Source of the DNA: an uncultured Paracoccaceae bacterium
GTDB taxonomy: Bacteria; Pseudomonadota; Alphaproteobacteria; Rhodobacterales; Rhodobacteraceae
Assembly: GCA_947503775.1 (NCBI GenBank)
Contig: CANNFE010000007.1
Coordinates: forward strand, 62,001 to 126,000
Reading direction: 5' to 3'
DNA length: 64,000 bases
Made by a program: the position numbers and the translations under genes. Every line of letters starts with the position of its first letter. Within the stretch, counting starts at the first letter, position 1. Positions 37,813 to 45,677 of the stretch are shown here, one piece after another. The notes beneath the pieces were generated by a model that saw nothing but the letters and a program-made list of their open reading frames with translations, was not told the origin of the DNA and searched no databases.

Positions 37813-39255
37813 CTAGCGGACGACCCCGATCAGGCCGGTCTGCCGATTGATACGACGCTCGCTTGGCTGCTGTTGCGCAGGTTGCGGCGTCGCCGCCGGA
37901 GCCGCTTGCTGCACGGGGGCAGCTTGCCGAGTCTGGGTCACGCGGCGCGCAGGCGCCTGCTGGGCAGCGGGGCGAGAGACTTGCCGCACGGGGGCAATAT
38001 CCGGGCACCGCACGTCATCGGCGGCCATCAGCGTCCGGAAAAGTGCAATGGACGGGTCCTCGCCCTCGACCTGCTGGCCGGACGCTTCGACATAGCGTCC
38101 GACTGAGTTGCGGGAGCCATTGCCCCAGATCCCGTCTATTCCGGCTGTATAGCAGTTCAGGCGCGCAAGCTCGGACTGGATTTCGCGAGGCAAGGTTGCG
38201 GCGGGAGGATCAAAGGCGCCGGTTTCCAGCAAGGTGGCAAAGAATTCAGGCTGCTCTTCCCGCAGAGCTGCGCGCGCTGCCGGATCTGCGATGGAGAGTT
38301 CTGAGCCTGCCAAGGTGCCGGGCTCGCCTCCGTCGATCTGGTCGAAGTCGTCACCATCGCTTTCGATGATACCGACGATGATCGATGGCTCAGGCAGTCC
38401 CTCGGGCGTCGGCTGACTTGCCGGGGCCGGAAGCGCGGCGAAGATCGTCAGCCCTCCTCCGACAATCTCGCCGCCGCTTGGATCCGAGACGATCGGGGCG
38501 GCTGCGCGGGTTACGCTGACGGGCTGGACCGCGGCAGAGATAACGATGCTGTCATCCTCGACCACGTCAAGATTGCGCGCGAGAAACGCGTCATCCGTGG
38601 TCCCGGGCTGGGGAGAGGCCCAAAGGACGGATGTGCTTGTGCTGGAAAGATCGTCCAGGACCTTTGAAAGACTATCATCGGTTGTGGCAAGGGATCGGGA
38701 AAGGATGCCGGCCATATCGCGGCTGCCTGCCCTCGGGCAGGCCTCGCCGGGTGCGGCATCCAGAACGAGGCGGAGATTATCCGGCTGCCCGGTCGTCATG
38801 CGTCCGCCGCCCGGCAGGTCACTCGCACCAGCATGGCATCTGTCGATGATCAGCGTGATTGTCGTTGCCTCGACCCTGGCGAGTAGAGCGTCCAGGGGGG
38901 TGGCGGTGTCCCGGATCGCAGTCTCTTCAAGGGAGGAGATATCGGCCGGAGCGATATAGGTCTGCTGGTCTATCGTCGTTGCGTATCCGGAGAAAAAGAT
39001 CACAACCTCATCGGCCTTGACCGACAAACCCGCAAGCGTTTGTGCATCCGCGTTCTTGATCATCTCAACCGAAAAATCGCGAGATTGAAGGCTTCGGGCC
39101 ACGGCATCTGCGGCCGCGTCCGGGCCGTCCAAACCATCCCGGCCAGGATAGGCGGAATTGCCGATGACCACGGCGGCCCTGTCGGCCGCCGCAGCGGTGG
39201 AGCAAATGGCGATGAAACCCGCCGCGCATGCAGCAAAGGCGCATGTCCGTGTCAT
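37813..39255 (-). CDS. Secreted caspase-like protein (catalytic His missing) with a peptidoglycan-binding-like domain
   Basis: The product has about 480 residues with a signal peptide (cleavage near TAAAAD). A caspase p20-like domain follows: AAVVIGNSAYPG, VVIFFSGYATTI and ITLIIDRCHAGA. In the family these read YxGHG and DxCR/H. Here the catalytic His is Tyr (about residue 91) while the Cys (about 140) is kept, so proteolysis is doubtful. Around 365-405, LARLNCYTAGIDGIWGNGSR resembles a peptidoglycan-binding domain. The tail is rich in Gln, Pro and Ala. It sits just before the M23 fusion gene in the same transcript. Confidence 0.8.
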   Translation of the reverse strand: MTRTCAFAACAAGFIAICSTAAAADRAAVVIGNSAYPGRDGLDGPDAAADAVARSLQSRDFSVEMIKNADAQTLAGLSVKADEVVIFFSGYATTIDQQTYIAPADISSLEETAIRDTATPLDALLARVEATTITLIIDRCHAGASDLPGGGRMTTGQPDNLRLVLDAAPGEACPRAGSRDMAGILSRSLATTDDSLSKVLDDLSSTSTSVLWASPQPGTTDDAFLARNLDVVEDDSIVISAAVQPVSVTRAAAPIVSDPSGGEIVGGGLTIFAALPAPASQPTPEGLPEPSIIVGIIESDGDDFDQIDGGEPGTLAGSELSIADPAARAALREEQPEFFATLLETGAFDPPAATLPREIQSELARLNCYTAGIDGIWGNGSRNSVGRYVEASGQQVEGEDPSIALFRTLMAADDVRCPDIAPVRQVSRPAAQQAPARRVTQTRQAAPVQQAAPAATPQPAQQQPSERRINRQTGLIGVVR

Positions 39256-39346
39256 CACAGCCTCGATTGACGGTCAGCAAAAGTTTTTCCCTGACCATTG
39301 TTTTACTGCATTGCAGCAGCGGGCGCTACAACCTTGTGGGGTGTCT

Positions 39347-39769
39347 TCAATCTGACGCAGGAGCCAGAAAGACGGTCCATCTTTCGGTCAGCTGCGTGTC
39401 GACCTCGATGAACCGGGCGGGCAGATGCCCGCGAATAAGGCAATCCTCCCGACCGCGAATGACAAACCGCTTTGCCGAGATGCAAAGAGGCGTCGCGCCA
39501 TCGAGGATCTGCTTGCCGAACACGTCTTTTGCGAAAACATAGATATAGCGGGCATCGAGCGGCTCGCGGATCACGTTGGCGCATTGATTCGGGCCAACCG
39601 TCCACCATCCGCGCGTGACAAAATCGTCGTCTTCGAACCGGCCAACAGAGACATTGACGACATCGAAGGTCTGGTTGCAGACGGCGAATTCAGCCGCCGC
39701 GGGACCGGCGGCAAAGCCTGCCAGAAGCAGAAGAAATGCTTTCGAGCCGCATGACATCTGCAATTTCAT
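39347..39769 (-). CDS. Secreted DUF1036 domain protein
   Basis: The 140-residue protein has a signal peptide (FLLLLAGFAAGPAAAE) and a DUF1036 domain: FAVCNQTFDVVNVSVGRFED, GWWTVGPNQCANVI and ARYIYVFAKD. DUF1036 proteins are small, secreted and Cys-rich, with no proven role. It is divergent from the gene at 39851 and lies about 90 bases before the caspase-like gene. The frame is open back to 40351, but the family start and an AAGGG site place it at 39769. Confidence 0.85.
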   Translation of the reverse strand: MKLQMSCGSKAFLLLLAGFAAGPAAAEFAVCNQTFDVVNVSVGRFEDDDFVTRGWWTVGPNQCANVIREPLDARYIYVFAKDVFGKQILDGATPLCISAKRFVIRGREDCLIRGHLPARFIEVDTQLTERWTVFLAPASD

Positions 39770-39788
39770 CCCTTGCCGTGTTCTTTCG

Positions 39789-39817
39789 TTGGTTGCTGAA
39801 CTTTTGTCGGCTATAGT
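39789..39817 (+). promoter_or_regulatory. Candidate promoter in the divergent region before 39851
   Basis: TTGGTT and TATAGT are separated by 17 bases, about 33 bases before the start of the plus-strand gene. The -10 is good (five of six), the -35 weak. It would drive the 39851-43703 gene set, including the ExbB-like operon. Confidence 0.35.
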
Positions 39818-39850
39818 CAGGCCAGACAATAGATATAGAGTTCTTGATCC

Positions 39851-40348
39851 ATGAAAATTCTTCTGCTTATCGGTGGCGCTTCGATCTTTTCCGCTGCCGC
39901 GGCAGCTTCGCTGGCGACAATCCATTCGATGTCCCAAGACCTTGACGTGGCAGAGTTTGCGCAGCCCAGCGTGCCACAACTTGATGAGGCAACCCCGGTA
40001 CGCGCTGAACTCCCCGCCATGTCTGCTGAACGTCCGGTTGAGATGCCTGTCATACATGAGGCGCCTGCGCCGGCGATCGCATCGGGTGGCGAAGGTTCGT
40101 TTGCCGCGACTGAGCACTGGGCGGAGATCGACCAAATTACCTCGCTTGATGAGGGCGACATCGCATCCGAGGACGAGTCCGCCCTGCCCGCTGGCATGAG
40201 TTTCGTCCCTCAACCGGAAATTGTGGCGGCCCCGCCGGTGATCCGGCAGCAGACAACACCCCGCCCAGTCGAGAGCCTGATCCCGGACGATCGCCCGGCA
40301 GATGACAGGACCGTAAAACAGACCTGGTCGGTTGGTGTGTATCGCTGA
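39851..40348 (+). CDS. Secreted or membrane-tethered low-complexity protein, unknown function
   Basis: The 165-residue protein has an N-terminal hydrophobic stretch (about 3-25, ILLLIGGASIFSAAAAASLA) that could be a signal peptide or anchor. The rest is rich in Pro, Glu, Ala and Ser and probably disordered, ending in VKQTWSVGVYR. No domain was recognised. An acidic disordered periplasmic tether would fit beside the cell-wall proteins. It is oriented with the ExbB-like genes. Confidence 0.65.
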   Translation: MKILLLIGGASIFSAAAAASLATIHSMSQDLDVAEFAQPSVPQLDEATPVRAELPAMSAERPVEMPVIHEAPAPAIASGGEGSFAATEHWAEIDQITSLDEGDIASEDESALPAGMSFVPQPEIVAAPPVIRQQTTPRPVESLIPDDRPADDRTVKQTWSVGVYR

Positions 40349-40472
40349 CACTGCGCGGGAAAAGGCAATCGCCTGTTGACTTAACCCGGTGATTTGAGGA
40401 CCAATCCAAGCAGTCCGCTGTCAGATGATACGCGGTATCTGAACCTGCTTCCGTCATTGCCTTGGGGAAAAA

Positions 40473-40904
40473 ATGCGTTTCCGTAACTTCATTTGCCTGA
40501 CCGGCATCGCCCTTCATCTGCTCGCCACACCTCTTGCTGCACAGGATGCGGCGGACTTCCAGCTTGAGCTCAACAATGCGGCGGACACATCCGACGGGAA
40601 CTGCCGTCTGACTTATGTCGCCTCGAACAATTCCGAAGAAGCGCTGAACAGCGTCTCTTACGAAGTTGCCGTTTTTGACGGTGAAGGAACCGTAACCCGG
40701 ATCCTCGTTCTCGAATTTGGCGCCCTGCCCGTCGGGAAGACCAAGGTTCTGCAATTCGATCTCGCCGAGCAGGCCTGTTCGGATACGTCGCGCATCGTCG
40801 TCAACGATGTGGCCGACTGCACGCTCGCCTCTGGCGGCGACGGGGACTTCTGCATCTCGGGCCTGTCGACAGCTTCGCGTACATCGATCCAGTTCGGAAC
40901 CTGA
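40473..40904 (+). CDS. Small secreted beta-rich protein, unknown function
   Basis: The 143-residue protein has a signal peptide (cleavage near PLAAQD). The mature part reads as a beta-sandwich with four Cys, starting FQLELNNAADTSDGNCRLTY and including VSYEVAVFDGEGTVTRILVL. The cysteines are probably paired in the periplasm. It lies 25 bases before the ExbB-like gene, so it is likely part of that transcript and could be an envelope partner. No family was recognised. Confidence 0.7.
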   Translation: MRFRNFICLTGIALHLLATPLAAQDAADFQLELNNAADTSDGNCRLTYVASNNSEEALNSVSYEVAVFDGEGTVTRILVLEFGALPVGKTKVLQFDLAEQACSDTSRIVVNDVADCTLASGGDGDFCISGLSTASRTSIQFGT

Positions 40905-40929
40905 GTGAGCGGCGCAGTATAGGATCGGT

Positions 40930-41571
40930 ATGTCTTTTCCAGATCTTTCCATCTTCGATCCGGTTACGCTGGTCGTCTTTGCTGCGCTTGGTCTGCTGTC
41001 GCTGATTGCGGTCACGGTCGCGTTCTTCAAGTCGTTTCAATTCGCGCGGCTTGGCGTCGGTCATGCCAAGGATGCTGAAGTCATCGTCGAGAACTGGCTG
41101 AGCGGCAGACCCGATGACGCCCTTCAGTCGGCGGCCGATCAGGATACTGTGCTGGCGCGCGTTCTTCAGGCGGTGATGACCGGTCTTCAGGCCCGTCCCG
41201 AAGATCAGACCTATGCCGAAGAGTTGGGGCGCCAGACCGCCCTGACCGAGCTACAGACGATGTCGCGTCGGATGCGCCTTCTGGAGGCCGTGGTTCAGGC
41301 CGCCCCGATGCTGGGTCTGTTGGGAACCGTGATCGGGATGATCGATGCCTTTGGCACGCTGTCGACTTCGGACGGCGCGATTGACCCGACCTTGTTGGCC
41401 GGGGGGATCTGGACCGCGCTTACGACGACAGCGCTGGGTCTTGCAATCGCTCTTGTCACCTATTTCATTGCCGGATGGCTGGAAGAGCGTATCGATCGCG
41501 AACGCCAGACCATGGAGACCCTGATCTCAGCGGCAATCCATGGGCGCGTCGCGCGCGCGGTGGTCGGCTAG
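40930..41571 (+). CDS. MotA/TolQ/ExbB family proton channel
   Basis: ExbB/TolQ proteins form a proton-conducting ring that energises an envelope machine. The 213-residue protein has three membrane segments: one near 12-33, then helices containing PMLGLLGTVIGMIDAF (about 128-143) and IWTALTTTALGLAIALVTYF. Both long helices carry the family's conserved residues. It is followed by two ExbD/TolR-like genes and a TonB-like gene with overlaps, so the four form one unit. Inside a T6SS locus its target is uncertain. Confidence 0.92.
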   Translation: MSFPDLSIFDPVTLVVFAALGLLSLIAVTVAFFKSFQFARLGVGHAKDAEVIVENWLSGRPDDALQSAADQDTVLARVLQAVMTGLQARPEDQTYAEELGRQTALTELQTMSRRMRLLEAVVQAAPMLGLLGTVIGMIDAFGTLSTSDGAIDPTLLAGGIWTALTTTALGLAIALVTYFIAGWLEERIDRERQTMETLISAAIHGRVARAVVG

Positions 41572-41587
41572 GATATCGCCACGCGCA

Positions 41588-42037
41588 ATGGCCTCCATCA
41601 TCGGATCCCTCCCCCAAAGCAAACGAAATTATAAATTCGCCCTGACGCCTTTGGCGGATGCGATGTTTCAGTTGCTGATCTTCTTCATGCTGTCCTCTGG
41701 ACTCAACCCTTACTCGCTTTTGACCGTGGGCTCGGGCGCGATTGGGCAGGAGCTACTGGCCGACACATCTGCACAGATCGATCCTGCGGCGATCATCATG
41801 CCGGGCAACAGTGCGATCTGGAATGTTGGAGAAGGCGCGATCCGCACCGGCGGGCAGACGTTCGACTTTACTGAACTGGTGGATCTGGCCGAAGCCGCTG
41901 CCTCGATCGAAGCCTCGACGATTATCCTGATCGCGGATGAAGGCGCGCAGGTTCAGGACATCGCAACTGTCCTCGAAGCGTTGACGGTTGCGGGCGTGGG
42001 ATCGATCCAGCTGGCCCATGCGGCGGCGCCGTCATGA
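41588..42037 (+). CDS. ExbD/TolR family protein (first of two)
   Basis: The 149-residue protein has one membrane helix (about 22-42). The motif F-A-L-T-P-L-A-D-A-M-F-Q-L-L-I-F-F-M-L contains the conserved Asp (about residue 24) that carries protons in ExbD and TolR. The periplasmic part is short and ends in a domain with TIILIADEGAQVQDIATVLE, the usual ExbD fold. The start at 41588 is 16 bases after the ExbB-like gene; the frame is open from 41540. It overlaps the second ExbD-like gene by an ATGA. Confidence 0.9.
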   Translation: MASIIGSLPQSKRNYKFALTPLADAMFQLLIFFMLSSGLNPYSLLTVGSGAIGQELLADTSAQIDPAAIIMPGNSAIWNVGEGAIRTGGQTFDFTELVDLAEAAASIEASTIILIADEGAQVQDIATVLEALTVAGVGSIQLAHAAAPS

Positions 42038-42438
42038 CGGTGAGATTGCCTCCGCCGCCGAAACGGATCGGTCTCGATGTGTCGCTTGCGATCGTGAATA
42101 TCGTGCTGCTTTTGATCTTCTTTTTCCTTGCGACGGGTCAGCTTTTGAACCCGGTCGAAAGTGAGGTCGATCTAGCCGAGACGCGCGATCTGCCGCTGGA
42201 TCAACTGCCTTCTCCGATCCTGATCGTCACGCAAGAAGGTGACTGGGAGATCGATGGCCGCGTCGTGGCAAAGGATCTGCTGAGTGTCGCGGTAGATGAT
42301 TTAACCGAACCGAGGGTGCTGCATATTCTGATGGACGGGCAAGCCCCGGCGAGCGATTTGCTTGAGCTTTCCGCGCGGCCCGAGCTTCGGGATGTGGCGC
42401 TTCGCCTGGTCACGTTGCATCGGCGGCCCCTGCCATGA
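42034..42438 (+). CDS. ExbD/TolR family protein (second of two), conserved Asp apparently replaced
   Basis: The 134-residue protein has an N-terminal tail, one membrane helix (about 16-38) and a periplasmic domain with RVLHILMDGQAPASDLLEL. In the helix, where ExbD has Asp before a hydrophobic run, this protein has IVNIVLLLIFFFLATG, with Asn at about residue 22. An Asp at residue 15 lies earlier, outside the usual position. It could be a non-conducting partner of the first ExbD-like protein. It overlaps genes on both sides (ATGA each). Confidence 0.85.
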   Translation: MTVRLPPPPKRIGLDVSLAIVNIVLLLIFFFLATGQLLNPVESEVDLAETRDLPLDQLPSPILIVTQEGDWEIDGRVVAKDLLSVAVDDLTEPRVLHILMDGQAPASDLLELSARPELRDVALRLVTLHRRPLP

Positions 42439-43703
42439 CAGATGGCGGCCTCCTGCGCTGGATTGAGGCTTTTGCCTTTGCGCTGGTTTTTCACGCTGGA
42501 GTGGGGGCTGGTTTGCTTTGGCTCTTTGGGGAGGGCAGCTTTTTCACCCCGGGCGAGGAGGCTGAGGTCGAGATCATCGTGACGAGTATCACATTCGATA
42601 CAGCGTCGCTGAATGCCGTAGAAGATGGGGCCGCAAACGCAGAAGACCCTGGTGCGCTGCCCGAGCGGGAAAGCCTGGAGCCTGAGACGCAGACGGATGA
42701 TGGCGTTGCGACTGTCGAGCCTGAAGAGGATCCCGCGCAGGAGCCGGAGGTCACCGAGTCGGTATCGAGACCGGATCCCGGCCCGGACCCTTCGAGCGAG
42801 GCTTCCCAACCGGCAGAGCCGGAGGAGATCAGTCCTGTCCTTCCGACCGAGCAAACACTGACTGCAGTGCGGCCGGCTATTCCGGAGGTTGAACGGCTGA
42901 GCCCGACCGGGTCACAGAGCGCGGATGGTGGCGCTTCGTCGGGATCGTCATCCGTCAGTCCGGTGGCACCGGACCGCGTGACTGCGGGTCGCCTTGAGAC
43001 TGCCGTTGCCCCCGAGAGCACAGAACGGACGGTGATCGCTTTGCCGCAAAGCGATCCTTCGGTCCAAGACGCCCCTCTGTCCGAAGAGGCGCAGACGGTC
43101 AACGCCTTGGTCGAGCGGATACGAGGCCAACTGGGCGAGGCTTGCCTTGTTGCGCTGCCGCAGCGGACGGGGGACGGCAATGCGCGCCTCACTCTGATCT
43201 CACCTGATGAACAGTCCATCGCTGAATTTTCCGATGCCGTGGTTCCAGGGCTCGAGCCGGAGCCGTTAGCCCGCGATATCCTGATCGATCGCCGTCAGTG
43301 CCCTGCGGTGACATTCATTCGAAGCCAGCGTTCCTATCCGGTCGGGCAGCTGTCGATGGTGGTCGCGGCAGATCGTGTCGAAAGCGGTGGACGCCTGATC
43401 GGCACAATCTCGGGGGCGGCGGGCCGCTATGTGTCGCTTCTGCTGATTGACGACAATGGTGTGGTTCAGGACCTCAACCGGTTTGTCAGCTTCGCAGGCG
43501 GACAGGCGCGATTCGATGTTCCGGTCACGCGAAGCGGTCCTCCCCGCGATACGGGTCAGATCCTTTTGGCCTTGGCGACTGCCGGACGACCCTCGACCAT
43601 TGAAACAGAGGCAGGCCGACTGGCCGAGGATGTCTTTCCACCCCTTGCCGAGGAGCTGGGAGACCAGGTCGCAATCGGGCTTGTGCCTTTTTCCGTCCGC
43701 TAA
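42435..43703 (+). CDS. TonB-like protein with a PpkA-type C-terminal domain
   Basis: The 422-residue protein has one N-terminal membrane helix (about 9-31, FAFALVFHAGVGAGLLWLF), a long acidic Pro/Glu/Ser-rich periplasmic stretch (about 40-215), and a folded C-terminal domain (about 222-422). This layout is like TonB and TolA. The C-terminal domain is not a recognised TonB domain; it is related to that of the kinase PpkA encoded on the other strand. It has two Cys (about 237 and 289). Its stop overlaps the ppkA stop by 4 bases. Confidence 0.82.
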   Translation: MTDGGLLRWIEAFAFALVFHAGVGAGLLWLFGEGSFFTPGEEAEVEIIVTSITFDTASLNAVEDGAANAEDPGALPERESLEPETQTDDGVATVEPEEDPAQEPEVTESVSRPDPGPDPSSEASQPAEPEEISPVLPTEQTLTAVRPAIPEVERLSPTGSQSADGGASSGSSSVSPVAPDRVTAGRLETAVAPESTERTVIALPQSDPSVQDAPLSEEAQTVNALVERIRGQLGEACLVALPQRTGDGNARLTLISPDEQSIAEFSDAVVPGLEPEPLARDILIDRRQCPAVTFIRSQRSYPVGQLSMVVAADRVESGGRLIGTISGAAGRYVSLLLIDDNGVVQDLNRFVSFAGGQARFDVPVTRSGPPRDTGQILLALATAGRPSTIETEAGRLAEDVFPPLAEELGDQVAIGLVPFSVR

Positions 43704-45673
43704 CCTTCTTCGGGTGGGATGTCTTGGTCAATGGGTTGTGTTTCTTCTTCGGGTGCAGCGGGTATTTCCGGCTCTTTGACCACCGTCAGATAGCCTATAG
43801 AGATGCCAGCCGCGGCCCGGTCGTCGTCCAAGATCGATCTGAGGATGATCGGAAGAAGAGCTTCGGCTCGCGATCCGTTGGGGGCGGTGGACGCTGTGGC
43901 AAGGCGTTCTTCAGTTACGACTGCGGTGATTAGCTGCGCTTCGGAATTGGCGGCCGATGTCAGGCCAAAGCCCAAGCTGAACCCCAGCGAGCCGTCCGCG
44001 TTCTCTGTCATCTGATCCGAGATGTTGTAAACGGCGCCCTGCCCGCTGACCACGAATAGCCAGACCGAGCGATCATCGACATTTTCGATGACGCCGGAAA
44101 TAGATCCGCCATCGGACACGGTGTCGGCATTGAGAACGAGAGCGGGCGGGCGCCCTGACACGGTCTGGATTTGCCGTGCGAAACCAAGTAAAGGGCACTG
44201 GGTTTCGGCAATGATGCGCTCCAGCATGTCCGGGCGAGAATTAAACTGGGTGTCATAGGCATCTGGAAGATCGCCGTAACGCCCTCTCTGGGCGCTAAAA
44301 ACCTCGATCAGGCCTGTATTTGGACCTGCATTGATGCGGGTCGCATAGGTACAATTGCCTGCGTCATAGGAGGCCAGAAAGGCTTCACGGGTCAGCGGCG
44401 TATCCACCAAGGGACGCGCCAGCGGCTCGGGAGGGTCTGCCGGATCGGAAGCGGGAGGCGGATCCGATAGCCCGATACGCGCCAGAATTGATCCCATGTC
44501 GGCTTGGGTTGAGAGCACGAAGCCTCCTCCGAGCAGAAGGAGCAGCAGCAGGATAGCGATCCGGGTTCGCCCGCGACGTTGCCGCTTTTTCTTTGCAGGC
44601 GGAGGAACGGTCAGGGTTCGGGGCGTTCGCATCGGCGGAGCGGTCGATGCGGGCATGAAATTCCCGGCCGCGAGTGTGTTCGCAACGCCGGTTGGAGAGA
44701 CATCGAAGGGGCTGTCCGAGCCGGTCGGCTCTTGCAAGACCGGGTCTTCTCGGGGCTCAAGATCCTGCGGAGCGATAGCGGGGCGGATGATTGTCTGATC
44801 GTCCTGAGCTCCCGGAGGATTGTCCAAGAGGCTGATAACATCGAGCATGCGCGGCGGGCGATTTGCCGGATCAGGCTCGAGCATTTTTGCAAGAAGCGGC
44901 CGAAGCTCTACCGGAATATCTGACAGATCCGGCACCGAGCGGCGTGCATTCACCGCCTCGACCACCGAGCCGCCCATATCGAGCGGCGTGCCGGTCACGG
45001 CAGCGGCGATCATCAGGCCAAACCCGTAGACATCGGTTCGTGGACTGATCTCTCCTTCATAATGGCCTAGCTGCTCGGGAGAGATGTATTTGAACTTGCC
45101 CGCAAGTTGGCCGTGGAGCGTGCCTTCGGTCAGTTCGGCGGATTTGGCGATACCGAAATCGATAAGCACGGCCTCGTCGATAGAGCCGCCGCGCAGCATG
45201 ACATTGTCGGGGGACAGATCCCGGTGGGTCACTTCGCGACCATGGGCCTCGTCAAGGCCCTGCGCGAGGCGGCGGATCAGGCGCTTGGCCTCCTCTACCG
45301 AGATCGGGCCATTTGCCTTGACATGATCCGATAGGGAAATTCCGTCGATGAATTCCATGATGAGGCAGAACCGATCCAGTTCCTCATCGCGGACGAAGTT
45401 GTAGTATCGAACGATGGCCTTGTCCGAGAGCTGGCAGAGGATCCTGGCTTCGCGTTTGAAGAGTGTCGCAACCTTTTCGTCCTGGCTCAGGCTTTCGAGG
45501 ACGATCTTGATCGCCACCGGATCGCCGGTGAAGGCGTTGACGCCTCCATAGACCTCACCCATACCGCCGGCGCTGATCTGCCGGGAGATTTCGTAGTTGT
45601 TATTGATCATCGTGCCGGGGGCGATCCCCGACCGTGGCGCTTCGTTTTGAGGAGGCGACGTATCCGACGACAT
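43700..45673 (-). CDS. ppkA: T6SS serine/threonine kinase PpkA with a periplasmic C-terminal domain
   Basis: PpkA phosphorylates T6SS partners so that the FHA protein can bind and assembly proceeds. The 657-residue protein has a kinase domain (about 25-290) with the glycine loop ISAGGMGEVYGG, catalytic Lys56, THRDLSPDN (Asp152) and IDFG (Asp172). A Pro-rich linker, one membrane helix (about 371-388) and a periplasmic domain (about 427-635) with Cys near 441 and 493 follow. That domain also ends the neighbouring TonB-like protein. It follows pppA by 4 bases. Confidence 0.93.
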   Translation of the reverse strand: MSSDTSPPQNEAPRSGIAPGTMINNNYEISRQISAGGMGEVYGGVNAFTGDPVAIKIVLESLSQDEKVATLFKREARILCQLSDKAIVRYYNFVRDEELDRFCLIMEFIDGISLSDHVKANGPISVEEAKRLIRRLAQGLDEAHGREVTHRDLSPDNVMLRGGSIDEAVLIDFGIAKSAELTEGTLHGQLAGKFKYISPEQLGHYEGEISPRTDVYGFGLMIAAAVTGTPLDMGGSVVEAVNARRSVPDLSDIPVELRPLLAKMLEPDPANRPPRMLDVISLLDNPPGAQDDQTIIRPAIAPQDLEPREDPVLQEPTGSDSPFDVSPTGVANTLAAGNFMPASTAPPMRTPRTLTVPPPAKKKRQRRGRTRIAILLLLLLLGGGFVLSTQADMGSILARIGLSDPPPASDPADPPEPLARPLVDTPLTREAFLASYDAGNCTYATRINAGPNTGLIEVFSAQRGRYGDLPDAYDTQFNSRPDMLERIIAETQCPLLGFARQIQTVSGRPPALVLNADTVSDGGSISGVIENVDDRSVWLFVVSGQGAVYNISDQMTENADGSLGFSLGFGLTSAANSEAQLITAVVTEERLATASTAPNGSRAEALLPIILRSILDDDRAAAGISIGYLTVVKEPEIPAAPEEETQPIDQDIPPEEG

Positions 45674-45677
45674 CAGA

